From assembly GCA_016285615.1 (NCBI GenBank), contig JAEERB010000003.1, positions 1 to 63,308 on the forward strand: a stretch of DNA of 63,308 nucleotides, in the 5' to 3' direction. The DNA comes from Bacteroidales bacterium. GTDB lineage: Bacteria > Bacteroidota > Bacteroidia > Bacteroidales > WCHB1-69. Below the pieces are notes generated by a model. It ran no database searches, was not told where the DNA came from, and worked only from the letters and a program-made list of their open reading frames with translations. A program made the position numbers and the translations under genes. This document shows, piece after piece, positions 43,462 to 53,113 of the stretch; the first letter of the stretch is position 1; every line of letters starts with the position of its first letter.

Positions 43462-44721
43462 ATGAATAGACTAATCATAGTTGGTAACGGTTTCGATTTG
43501 GCTCACGGACTACGTACCCGATATGAACATTTTATCGATTGGTATTGGGAACAATGGGTAAAAAGATTACAAAACAGTTATAAAAAAAGTGAACAAGACG
43601 AACTCTGCACTTTTACCATCAATGATTCTTACCCCTGCTGGCAACAATATTTCATTCAATTACAGCAGCAATTTCCTAAAGAGATATGGGACAACATATC
43701 CAACACCGAAATCACAAGTAAACTATTGAATAACAGCAACGTATGCCATCAAAAGAGATGTCTTTTTTTCAACAAAATATGTAAAAGTATTGAAACCAAC
43801 AATTGGGTAGACATAGAAAATATTTTTTACAAACTACTAATCGGTTCTTTAAAGAATGATAAACCGCCTCTACAAATTAATCATGAATTAGAGTTTATTA
43901 AAAATCAACTGATTCAATACCTTACTGAAATTGAAAAAAACAACATTTCAGATGACATAATAAATCTTGATTTAAAACGCTACATGTTAGAACCTATCGA
44001 CAAAGATGACATTGCCGTTGAAGCAGGTGAAACATGGAACAATATGCTTCAACAGCGCTTGAAATACACCGATATCGAATGGAAAAAATTAATCATAAAA
44101 TATCATATCTCTCGCAACATAGATTATTTTCCTCTAAGTGAAATTAACAATCTCAAAGGTACATTTGATTTTAATAATGTGTCCATTGAGAATATTCCAT
44201 CCGACTGTATTCCGCCAACATTTAGACTACCTGATAATATTTTATTGCTCAATTTCAATTATACCACATTAGCAGACCGTTATCTTCCCAAAGAAGATAT
44301 TTTCAAAACAATTCACATTCATGGAGAGTTAAACAACCCCAAAGGAGTTATCTTTGGATATGGAGACGAATTTGATGATTTTTATTCAACTATCCTGAAT
44401 AAAAATGACAATTCGTATCTGCAACATATCAAATCATATAAATATTTAGAAGCATCAAACTATCGACAAATGCTTTCTTTTATTGAATCTGCTCCATATC
44501 AAATATATATCATGGGACACTCGTGTGGACTATCTGATAAAACTTTGCTCAGAACATTATTTGAGAATAAAAACTGCATTTCTATTAAACCATTCTATTA
44601 CATTAAAGAAGATGGTAGCGATAGTTACATGGAAACCATTCAAAATATCTCAAGAAGCTTTACTGACATGACACTCTTACGCGACCGTGTTGTGAATAAG
44701 ACAAGATGTCACACCATGTAA
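43462..44721 (+). CDS. AbiH-family phage abortive infection protein
   Basis: A 419-residue protein with the AbiH hallmark N-terminus LIIVGNGFDLAHGLRTRYEHF and a C-terminal IHIHGELNNPKGVIFGYGDE region, then YIMGHSCGLSDKTLL, as in known AbiH relatives. AbiH from Lactococcus blocks phage by an unknown mechanism. The gene is AT-rich, unlike neighbours from 45 kb on, in line with horizontal transfer. It sits 14 bases after a type IIG enzyme and completes a Fic-RM-AbiH island. Confidence 0.88.
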   Translation: MNRLIIVGNGFDLAHGLRTRYEHFIDWYWEQWVKRLQNSYKKSEQDELCTFTINDSYPCWQQYFIQLQQQFPKEIWDNISNTEITSKLLNNSNVCHQKRCLFFNKICKSIETNNWVDIENIFYKLLIGSLKNDKPPLQINHELEFIKNQLIQYLTEIEKNNISDDIINLDLKRYMLEPIDKDDIAVEAGETWNNMLQQRLKYTDIEWKKLIIKYHISRNIDYFPLSEINNLKGTFDFNNVSIENIPSDCIPPTFRLPDNILLLNFNYTTLADRYLPKEDIFKTIHIHGELNNPKGVIFGYGDEFDDFYSTILNKNDNSYLQHIKSYKYLEASNYRQMLSFIESAPYQIYIMGHSCGLSDKTLLRTLFENKNCISIKPFYYIKEDGSDSYMETIQNISRSFTDMTLLRDRVVNKTRCHTM

Positions 44722-44760
44722 CCTTTATCAAAAATCTTATAAGAACTATTTAATTTTCCC

Positions 44761-45339
44761 CTACTCAAACACCCTCCTATACGCCTCGGCCTTTTTCTCT
44801 AACTTCAGCGGGTAGGCGCGCGAGGAGGAGGGCATGCGGAAAAATCGGTAGGGCTTGCCATCGAGAGTAAATGTGGCACAGCCACCCACGGCGGGCACGG
44901 CACAGCCCAGTTGCGCGGCAATGGCGTCGGCTGACTTGCCACCCGTAGAGACCACCTTTCGGCAGTTGGGCAGCTGGCGCAGCATGGCGGGAATATCGGT
45001 CGGCTGCACGATCTCTAAAAAGGCATCTGAGGCGTTGTCCTTGAGCCGGCGCACGGCAGAGGCGGCATCATACAAAGCGATATGCTTCGTTGTGCAAAAG
45101 TCCACCACCCTCTCATAACTGAAACGGGGCTTCCCTTGAACTATGTCGATAAAATAGTCCTTGTCGTTATAAAATAGCAACCCCATAATGCGCCACATAT
45201 CATTCTGAATATTAGGATAAAAGAAATCCATCGACCAACGCTCGCGCTTGGGCGGAAAGCTGCCGAGCATCAAAATCTCCGTCCCTTCAGGCAGGAAGGG
45301 CTTCCATGGGTGCGACTCTACAGGTATTTTTGCTGTCAT
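44761..45339 (-). CDS. Uracil-DNA glycosylase-superfamily protein (DNA-deoxyinosine glycosylase type)
   Basis: A 192-residue protein of the UDG fold: EILMLGSFPPKRERWSMDFF, YPNIQNDMWRIMG and a C-terminal RFFRMPSSSRAYPL (the SPSxxN-type leucine-loop region) segment resemble the mismatch/inosine-type uracil-DNA glycosylase branch widespread in Bacteroidetes. Likely base excision repair in the cytosol. It is convergent with abiH and follows the nitroreductase gene by 29 bases on the same strand. Confidence 0.75.
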   Translation of the reverse strand: MTAKIPVESHPWKPFLPEGTEILMLGSFPPKRERWSMDFFYPNIQNDMWRIMGLLFYNDKDYFIDIVQGKPRFSYERVVDFCTTKHIALYDAASAVRRLKDNASDAFLEIVQPTDIPAMLRQLPNCRKVVSTGGKSADAIAAQLGCAVPAVGGCATFTLDGKPYRFFRMPSSSRAYPLKLEKKAEAYRRVFE

Positions 45340-45368
45340 AATATTATTAAATTCTGATTATCAACAGA

Positions 45369-46004
45369 TTAAAGAAGCAAGTCTTCCACCTTCACTTTCG
45401 GCACATAGTGGACACCCTCTTTACGGTAATAGGCATGGTCGTCGTCTGCGTTGATAGGCACCAACTCTATCTTTTCGGCCCCTTTGCCAATGGCCACCAC
45501 CAACAGCGGCTCGTAGGGCAGCGCAAAGGTCCGCTTGACCTCCTCGCGGTTAAAGGCGGCGATGATAATGCCACCCAAGCCCATGTCGACAGCCTTGAGC
45601 AACATGCTCTGCACCGATATGCCGAGGTCGATATCCACGATACGGTCTTCGGGCACGGTAGAGCAGACGATGATGAACGCTTCGGGTTCAGTACCCTCAA
45701 ACGGCAGATGCAGTTCGGGCAGTGCGCCGCCCAACTTGATGAGCGGCAACATAGCGGCAGCGCCCGTCTCGCGCGTCACCGTTTTGAAACGGAGCACCTG
45801 ACGATTACGTCCGGAGGGCACTTTGGTATTGACCGCCACCAGGCGTTTCAGCATTTCTTCGGTCACCACATACTCTTTGCGGTAACCGCGATAGCTGCGG
45901 TTTTTCGTCAGTAGCGAATCGAGAGAGTGAGAACTGCCGTATCGCTTGGCAGGACGATGACTTAGCAGATCGTTCAAGCGGTTTTCAAGATAATTATCGG
46001 CCAT
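45369..46004 (-). CDS. Nitroreductase-family flavoprotein
   Basis: A 211-residue FMN-dependent nitroreductase-like protein: KNRSYRGYRKEYVVTEEML (FMN phosphate-binding region), LVAVNTKVPSGRNRQVLRFK, and DLGISVQSMLLKAVDMGLGG (dimer/FMN helix) followed by PYEPLLVVAIGKG. Natural substrate unknown. Promoter element just upstream at 46025-46032, divergent from the thiamine operon. Confidence 0.88.
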   Translation of the reverse strand: MADNYLENRLNDLLSHRPAKRYGSSHSLDSLLTKNRSYRGYRKEYVVTEEMLKRLVAVNTKVPSGRNRQVLRFKTVTRETGAAAMLPLIKLGGALPELHLPFEGTEPEAFIIVCSTVPEDRIVDIDLGISVQSMLLKAVDMGLGGIIIAAFNREEVKRTFALPYEPLLVVAIGKGAEKIELVPINADDDHAYYRKEGVHYVPKVKVEDLLL

Positions 46005-46024
46005 GGTTATCCATTTTTAGATGG

Positions 46025-46032
46025 CAAAGTTA
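46025..46032 (-). promoter_or_regulatory. TAnnTTTG -7 element for the nitroreductase gene
   Basis: Minus-strand TAACTTTG, 21 bases before the ATG at 46004. Confidence 0.55.
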
Positions 46033-46074
46033 AGACTTTCTACTGTTTCTTGCATAAAAAGGGAAACATTTTCG

Positions 46075-46105
46075 TTGGTTATCCAAAATAAAATATGTAC
46101 CTTTG
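46075..46105 (+). promoter_or_regulatory. Promoter of the thiamine operon (-33 TTGG, -7 TACCTTTG)
   Basis: TTGG at 46075-46078 and TACCTTTG at 46098-46105, spaced by 19 bases. Transcription would start near 46112 and run through a small hairpin (46119-46124 with 46135-46140) into the TPP riboswitch. Confidence 0.75.
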
Positions 46106-46153
46106 CAATCAGTAACGACAAGGCGGACAACAATGCCTTGACATCACTTAAAC

Positions 46154-46225
46154 CATTGGGGTGCTGAAACTTAGTAGGCTGAGATGATACCCATTGACCA
46201 GTCTGGTAATGCAGATTCGGGAATG
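46154..46225 (+). promoter_or_regulatory. TPP (THI-element) riboswitch
   Basis: Conserved aptamer pieces are in order: P1 arms CATT (46154-46157) and AATG (46222-46225), GGGGTGC, CTGAGATGATACCC (pyrimidine-sensor arm and J2-4), TTGACC, a TCTG/CAGA stem enclosing TAATG, and CGGGAA. It lies between the operon promoter and thiD, so it should repress the thi genes when thiamine diphosphate is plentiful. The P3 stem is weak. CGCCCC at 46237-46242 could pair with GGGGTG at 46158-46163 as an alternative fold. Confidence 0.9.
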
Positions 46226-46271
46226 ACAAACTCTCACGCCCCTTTTAGTTCCCCGCAAAGAAGTCTGAAAC

Positions 46272-47096
46272 ATGAACGGACCTAAAAGTGTACTCACCAT
46301 TGCTGGCAGCGACTCCGTAGGTGGAGCGGGCATCCAGGCCGACATCAAGACCATCTTTTCGTTGGGATTGTATGCTGCCAGTGCCATCACCGCCATCACG
46401 GCGCAAAACACCTGCGGGGTGCGGAAGATACAAGCCGTGGACAGCGATGTGCTGGCTGCCCAGATCGACGCCGTACTGGAGGACCTTCCCGTGGCTGCCA
46501 TCAAAATCGGCATGGTTTACACCACCGACAATGTGCTGGCTATCAAGCAGTCGATACAAAAGAACAACTACCGAGGTCCTCTCGTCCTCGACCCCGTGTT
46601 GGTGGCCACCAGCGGTGCCAAGTTGGCCAAGGAGGATTTCCTCAGCACCTTCTGTCGCGAGCTGATACCACTCTGCGACCTGCTCACCCCTAACCTATCG
46701 GAAGCCGAAGCCCTTTGCGGGCGGCAAATCTCATCGGTAAGCGATATGGCCAATGGCGGCAAAGAGATTATTCAGAGATTCGGCTGTCGCCATGTACTAA
46801 TCAAAGGCGGGCACTCTACGGGGAATGAGATGACCGACGTGTTGATTATGGAAAATGGTGATATTAAGACCTTTACAGCCAACAAGATTGACTCGGAGAA
46901 CACACACGGCACAGGCTGCACGCTCTCGTCGGCCATTGCTTCATTTTTAGCTATGGGCCATTCGATGGAAGAGAGCATTGAACGCGGGAAAGCGTATGTG
47001 TATCAAGCCATTGCCGCCGCCAAGAAACACAAAATGGGCCACGGACACGGCAGCACCAACCATTTTCACAATTTGCAATTCAAACAACCCTATTGA
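46272..47096 (+). CDS. thiD: Hydroxymethylpyrimidine/phosphomethylpyrimidine kinase
   Basis: Phosphorylates HMP and HMP-P for thiamine synthesis. The 274-residue ribokinase-fold protein has AGSDSVGGAGIQADIKT at the N-terminus, DPVLVATSG, TPNLSEAEALCG and the catalytic ENTHGTGCTLSSA segment. First gene after the TPP riboswitch; thiS starts one base past its stop. A His-rich C-terminal tail (HKMGHGHGSTNHFH) is present, of unknown significance. Confidence 0.95.
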   Translation: MNGPKSVLTIAGSDSVGGAGIQADIKTIFSLGLYAASAITAITAQNTCGVRKIQAVDSDVLAAQIDAVLEDLPVAAIKIGMVYTTDNVLAIKQSIQKNNYRGPLVLDPVLVATSGAKLAKEDFLSTFCRELIPLCDLLTPNLSEAEALCGRQISSVSDMANGGKEIIQRFGCRHVLIKGGHSTGNEMTDVLIMENGDIKTFTANKIDSENTHGTGCTLSSAIASFLAMGHSMEESIERGKAYVYQAIAAAKKHKMGHGHGSTNHFHNLQFKQPY

Positions 47097-47097
47097 T

Positions 47098-47301
47098 ATG
47101 AAAGTATTCGTCAACGGACAAGAAACGGAAGTCGCCGCAGGCTGCACACTACAGGATTTATGCTCGCAGTTAGGCATAGGTGAGTACGAGCCTGTAGCCG
47201 TCGCCATTGGCACCGATGTCACCGAGCGCGGCAGATGGTCTTCCCTCCAACTCAACGAAAACGACAACATAACCATCATCAGAGCCACATGCGGAGGATA
47301 A
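47098..47301 (+). CDS. thiS: Sulfur carrier protein ThiS
   Basis: A 67-residue ubiquitin-like carrier ending in the required Gly-Gly (TCGG) that is adenylated by ThiF and made into a thiocarboxylate for thiazole formation. MKVFVNGQETEVAAGCTLQD and TIIRATCGG are typical. It overlaps the next gene by 13 bases. Confidence 0.95.
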   Translation: MKVFVNGQETEVAAGCTLQDLCSQLGIGEYEPVAVAIGTDVTERGRWSSLQLNENDNITIIRATCGG

Positions 47302-48446
47302 TCGGAATCACACCGGCAGAGGACGTTTTCAGAGAGCAGGAACGTATCAGCGCGATGATTCGCAGCGGGCAGGTGACCTATTTCCATATCCGCAAGCCCG
47401 ACTACGACGAGACGCAGATGCGCAACTACTTGCAGCAGTTTGACTTGGATGTTCGAGAGCGGCTGTCGCTGCACGATTTTCACACTTTGGCTGACGAGTT
47501 GCACATTGGCGGCATCCATCTCAACCGTCGCCATCCCGTGCCGCCGGCCAGTGCGCAAAGCAAGCGCATTTCGGTATCGTGCCATTCTGTAGAAGAAGTG
47601 TTACAGTGGAAAGCCAAAGCCGACTACTGTTTCCTCTCGCCCATTTTTGATTCCATCAGCAAGCAGGGCTACAAGTCGCATTTCGCACTGGACGAGTTGC
47701 GACAGCTTTTCAATGAGCATATCCTTAACGACAAAGTCTGCGCATTGGCTGGCGTGACATACGAAAACATGGCGTTGCTCGAAGATGTGGGCTTTACCTC
47801 ATGTGTCATGCTCTCGTCGCTGTGGGAGTTGCCCAAGACGATGTTTATCACACACCACAACGAGCGCTACGACTATGTATCGGGGGCATTAGCTGTACTT
47901 GAAGGCGGCATCCGCTTCATCCAGCTGCGGATGAAAGATGCCAGCGACGAGGAAGTGCTTACCGCGGCTCGACAACTGCGGCCTGCCTGCGACCAGCACG
48001 GAGCACTGCTCACCGTGGACGATCGCATTCACCTATTGGAGAGCGGCCTTTTCGACGGCGTGCATGTCGGCAAAAACGACTTGCCTGTAGCCGAAGCCAA
48101 GAAAGTGACAGGCAAGCGTTTCCTATTGGGAGCCACCTGTAACAGTGCCGAAGATATGCTCAAGGCGGCAGAGGACGGCGCCAACTACATCGGGCTTGGG
48201 CCTTTCCGATTCACCACCACGAAGAAGAACCTTTCAACTATCTTAGGCATTGAAGGTTATCGCGAACGCATGGCGTTTATGCGCAATCACGGATTGCATC
48301 TGCCCGTTTACGCCATTGGCGGCATCACACCCGCCGACCTGCCAGAATTGAAGGCAACAGGAGTGCACGGGGTGGCGGTATCTTCTGTCATCCTTGACTC
48401 ATTATCACCAGAAAATACTATTAATCAGATAATTAAAATATTTTAA
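47289..48446 (+). CDS. thiE: TenI-like/ThiE fusion: thiamine-phosphate synthase with extra N-terminal domain
   Basis: A 385-residue protein with two TIM-barrel halves. Residues 1 to about 190 are TenI-like ([53 protein letters not shown]), related to thiazole tautomerase. Residues about 195-385 are ThiE, joining HMP-PP and thiazole phosphate ([50 protein letters not shown]). In many Bacteroidetes these are separate genes. The ATG at 47289 lies in the thiS 3' end. No stop or frameshift separates the domains. Confidence 0.9.
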   Translation: MRRIIGITPAEDVFREQERISAMIRSGQVTYFHIRKPDYDETQMRNYLQQFDLDVRERLSLHDFHTLADELHIGGIHLNRRHPVPPASAQSKRISVSCHSVEEVLQWKAKADYCFLSPIFDSISKQGYKSHFALDELRQLFNEHILNDKVCALAGVTYENMALLEDVGFTSCVMLSSLWELPKTMFITHHNERYDYVSGALAVLEGGIRFIQLRMKDASDEEVLTAARQLRPACDQHGALLTVDDRIHLLESGLFDGVHVGKNDLPVAEAKKVTGKRFLLGATCNSAEDMLKAAEDGANYIGLGPFRFTTTKKNLSTILGIEGYRERMAFMRNHGLHLPVYAIGGITPADLPELKATGVHGVAVSSVILDSLSPENTINQIIKIF

Positions 48447-48457
48447 ACATACTAATC

Positions 48458-49240
48458 ATGAACGACAAACTAATAATTGCTGGAAAAGAATTTACCTCCC
48501 GCCTATTTATCGGCACGGGCAAGTTTCCCTCGAATGAGATTATGCGACAGGCCATTATCGCCTCCGGCTCACAGATGGTGACCACCGCTTTGAAGCGTCT
48601 GAACACGCAAGACAGTGCCAGCGAGAATGTGCTGGAATTCATACCCAAAGAGTGTGTGCTGCTGCCCAACACATCGGGCGTGCGCAATGCCGAAGAGGCC
48701 GTTTTCGCTGCCAAGATGAACCGCGCCGCCCTCGGCACCGAGTGGCTGAAGTTGGAAATCCATCCCGACCCCAAGTACTTGCTGCCCGACACGCGCGAGA
48801 CGCTGAAGGCCACTGAAGAGCTGGTGAAACTGGGCTTTAAGGTACTGCCTTACATTCAAGCCGACCCTGTAGCCTGCAAGCAACTGGAGGAGGCTGGCGC
48901 TGTGACCGTTATGCCATTAGCTGCTCCCATCGGCACCAACAAGGGCATCCGCAACGAAGAGATGCTGCGCATCATCATCGAGCAGAGTAATGTACCCGTA
49001 GTGATTGACGCTGGCATCGGTGCTCCGTCGCACGCTGCCTACGCCATGGAACTGGGCGCCGACGCCTGTCTCATCAACACCGCCATCGCCATTGCCGGCG
49101 ACCCCGTCCAGATGGCCGAAGCTTTCGCCCTGAGCATCAAAGCCGGACGAATGGCCTACCTGTCGGGCTTGGGCACCACCAGCGATATGGCAGTGGCCAC
49201 ATCACCACTGACAGCGTTTCTTGATGAAACGGAGAGATGA
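48458..49240 (+). CDS. thiG: Thiazole synthase
   Basis: Forms the thiazole phosphate ring from DXP, dehydroglycine and ThiS thiocarboxylate. The 260-residue TIM barrel has [17 protein letters not shown], the DXP-binding Lys in [22 protein letters not shown] and [19 protein letters not shown]. Complete. Its last codons already carry the start of a heptad repeat that fills the spacer before thiC. Confidence 0.95.
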   Translation: MNDKLIIAGKEFTSRLFIGTGKFPSNEIMRQAIIASGSQMVTTALKRLNTQDSASENVLEFIPKECVLLPNTSGVRNAEEAVFAAKMNRAALGTEWLKLEIHPDPKYLLPDTRETLKATEELVKLGFKVLPYIQADPVACKQLEEAGAVTVMPLAAPIGTNKGIRNEEMLRIIIEQSNVPVVIDAGIGAPSHAAYAMELGADACLINTAIAIAGDPVQMAEAFALSIKAGRMAYLSGLGTTSDMAVATSPLTAFLDETER

Positions 49241-49324
49241 GAGTGGAGAGAGGAGAACGGAGAGAGGAGAGATGAAAATTGAAAACTTAATTCACTGTTC
49301 ACTACTCACTTCTCACTACTTTAC
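49234..49324. repeat. Intergenic heptad-period repeat, locus 5 (thiG-thiC spacer)
   Basis: Thirteen 7-base units begin at the thiG stop. GA-rich words (GAGATGA twice, GAGAGGA twice, GAGTGGA, GAACGGA) pass through AAATTGA and AAACTTA to CT-rich words (ATTCACT, GTTCACT, ACTCACT, TCTCACT), which are the reverse-strand forms of the GTGA-type units elsewhere. From about 49340 an 8-base period (TTAACTTC-like) takes over for four units. Confidence 0.85.
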
Positions 49325-49372
49325 AACCTTCAAAAATCCTTAACTTCTTAGTTTCTTAACTTCTTAACTTAA

Positions 49373-51082
<1,710 letters not shown>

Positions 51083-51096
51083 AAGGAGGTTATAAA

Positions 51097-52206
51097 ATGG
51101 AATTTTACGATACCATCAAAGATTTGGTCTGGGATGAAGTGACGCAGAGCATCTACGCAAAAACCGATGCCGACGTGCGCCGCGCACTGAGCAAGGAGAC
51201 GCTGACCATTGAGGATTTCAAGGCCCTCATCTCTCCTGCCGCCGAGAACTACCTCGAGCCGATGGCGCACCTGTCGCGACAATACACGCAACAGCGCTTC
51301 GGCAAGGTGATTCTGCTGTACATTCCCTTGTATCTTTCCAACGAATGCAGCAACCATTGCATCTACTGCGGCTTCAACCACAATAACGATATCGCCCGTA
51401 AGACACTGACCGACAGTGAGATTATGGAAGAGATCAAAGTCATCAAGAGTATGGGGTACGACAATGTGCTGCTGCTCACGGGCGAATACCCGAAGATTGC
51501 GGGCGTTGACTACATCGAGCATGCCATCAAACTCTGCCGCGACCATTTCGCCGCCATCAACTTGGAAGTCTTCCCCATGAAAACGGAAGAGTATAAGCGC
51601 ATGGCCGATGCGGGTTGCAACAGTGTCTATATCTACCAGGAAACCTACAACGAAAGTCGCTACAAAGTATATCACCCCAAGGGCATGAAGAGCCACTATG
51701 CCTGGCGTTTGCAGACACCCGAAAGAATTGCGAAGGCTGGCATTCACCGTGTAGGCATGGGTGCCTTGATCGGCTTGGAGGAGTGGCGCACAGAGATGGT
51801 CTATCTGGCTATGCACCTAAAATTTATGACCAAAAACTACTGGCAGACCAAGTACAGTTTGTCATTCCCGAGGATGCGTCCCGCTGCGGGCGGCTATCAG
51901 CCCAACTTTCTGATGAATGAACGGCAATTTGCCCAGGCGCTGTGGGCTTTCCGCATCTTTGACCACGATGTGGAGATCTCCATGTCAACGCGTGAAACCC
52001 GCAATATGCGCGACCACTTCATCACGTTGGGAGTCACTTCGGTGAGCGCCGGCTCACATACCGACCCCGGCGGCTATGCCCATCCCGACACCGAACTGGA
52101 GCAGTTTCACATTAACGACGACCGCTCGCCGAAAGTGATGGAACAGATGATTCGCGCCCAAGGGTACGATGTGATTTACAAGGATTGGGATAGAACGTTG
52201 AAATAG
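51097..52206 (+). CDS. thiH: 2-iminoacetate synthase (tyrosine lyase)
   Basis: Radical SAM enzyme cleaving tyrosine to dehydroglycine for thiazole synthesis, the anaerobic alternative to ThiO. The 4Fe-4S motif CSNHCIYC has C84, C88 and C91; YIYQETYN and SFPRMRPAAGGYQP are family landmarks. Length 369. An AAAAGGAGG site 7-8 bases upstream makes this one of the few strongly SD-led genes here. Presence of ThiH rather than ThiO fits an anaerobe. Confidence 0.95.
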   Translation: MEFYDTIKDLVWDEVTQSIYAKTDADVRRALSKETLTIEDFKALISPAAENYLEPMAHLSRQYTQQRFGKVILLYIPLYLSNECSNHCIYCGFNHNNDIARKTLTDSEIMEEIKVIKSMGYDNVLLLTGEYPKIAGVDYIEHAIKLCRDHFAAINLEVFPMKTEEYKRMADAGCNSVYIYQETYNESRYKVYHPKGMKSHYAWRLQTPERIAKAGIHRVGMGALIGLEEWRTEMVYLAMHLKFMTKNYWQTKYSLSFPRMRPAAGGYQPNFLMNERQFAQALWAFRIFDHDVEISMSTRETRNMRDHFITLGVTSVSAGSHTDPGGYAHPDTELEQFHINDDRSPKVMEQMIRAQGYDVIYKDWDRTLK

Positions 52207-52208
52207 TG

Positions 52209-52313
52209 GAGAGATGAGAGATGAGAGATGAGAATTCAAAATTCAGAATTCAAAGAACAAAGAACAAAGTAGAGACGCGGCACGCCGCGTCTGAAATTCA
52301 AAATTCAAAGTTC
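52209..52313. repeat. Intergenic heptad-period repeat, locus 6 (thiH-thiF spacer)
   Basis: Fifteen 7-base units start 3 bases past the thiH stop: GAGAGAT three times, then CAAAATT, CAGAATT, CAAAGAA twice, a GC-rich palindrome that also occupies three units, then GAAATTC, AAAATTC and AAAGTTC. The remaining spacer to thiF (to 52370) holds a 7-bp hairpin (52324-52330 with 52343-52349). Confidence 0.85.
52273..52292. repeat. Short GC-rich palindrome, copy 3
   Basis: A perfect 9-bp inverted repeat with a 2-base centre, directly preceded by GTAG. It sits inside heptad locus 6 and has no T-run. Compare copies at 32.55 and 34.58 kb. Confidence 0.8.
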
Positions 52314-52370
52314 GGAGAAGGAGATTCCGCTGCACTACGCTTGCGGAATAGAATACAAAACCAATATTCC

Positions 52371-53087
52371 ATGATTGATTTTTCCCGTTACCAGCGACAG
52401 ATCATCTTGCCCGATTTTGGAGAGGAAGGCCAACAGAAGCTACTGAATGCCAGCGTATTGGTTGTTGGCGTTGGTGGGTTAGGCAGCGTTGCGGCGCTTT
52501 ACCTGACAGCAGCTGGCGTTGGCACTATCGGACTGATGGATGCCGACACGGTGGCTCTGCACAATCTTCAACGCCAGGTGCTTTATCGCGAGGACGAAAT
52601 TGGCGAATCGAAGGTGGAGAAGGCGGTCAACACACTCGGGCGACTGAACAGTCAAGTGAAGATAGTTCCCTACCCTTTCTTTTTGACCTCGGAGAACGCT
52701 TCCGACATCATCAAGAATTACGACATCATCATCGACTGCACCGACAACTACCCTACCCGCTATCTTATCAACGATACTTGTGTAACACTCGGGAAGCCAT
52801 TCATTTACGGCTCTATTGGAGACACCAAGGGACAACTGGCGGTCTTCAACTACCAGTCACCCAGCGCTAACTACCGCACACTCTATCCTAACGAAAAGGA
52901 GTTGGTTGCGCAAGGTAACATCAACCGCGGAGTGATGGGCGTGCTGCCGTCCGTTATCGCTTCACTTCAAGTAAACGAAGTTGTAAAGATGATCACTGGC
53001 ACGGGTAAAGTACTGAAAGACACTCTTTTCATGATTGACTTGGCCACCTTGGAGACACACAAATTCAACCTACCCGTCGAAAAGTAA
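52371..53087 (+). CDS. thiF: ThiF-family ThiS adenylyltransferase (HesA/MoeB/ThiF)
   Basis: E1-like enzyme that adenylates the ThiS C-terminus. From the ATG at 52371 the protein has 238 residues: FSRYQRQIILPDFGEEGQQK, the nucleotide loop VVGVGGLGSVAALYL, DxDTVALHNLQRQ and DCTDNYPTR. The usual zinc CxxC pairs are missing (YRTLYP instead of YRCLYP-type, and no Cys pair at the C-terminus). Longer in-frame starts run through repeat DNA and are rejected. It is the last gene of the thi operon. Confidence 0.88.
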   Translation: MIDFSRYQRQIILPDFGEEGQQKLLNASVLVVGVGGLGSVAALYLTAAGVGTIGLMDADTVALHNLQRQVLYREDEIGESKVEKAVNTLGRLNSQVKIVPYPFFLTSENASDIIKNYDIIIDCTDNYPTRYLINDTCVTLGKPFIYGSIGDTKGQLAVFNYQSPSANYRTLYPNEKELVAQGNINRGVMGVLPSVIASLQVNEVVKMITGTGKVLKDTLFMIDLATLETHKFNLPVEK

Positions 53088-53113
53088 AACATTAACCACC
53101 AAATAATTGCACA

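Noticed and set aside
46119..46140. Upstream hairpin as part of the TPP aptamer
   Set aside because: The conserved aptamer is complete from 46154; the hairpin lies outside P1.
52324..52349. Intrinsic terminator between thiH and thiF
   Set aside because: A 7-bp stem with a 12-base loop but no T-run, and the operon continues into thiF.
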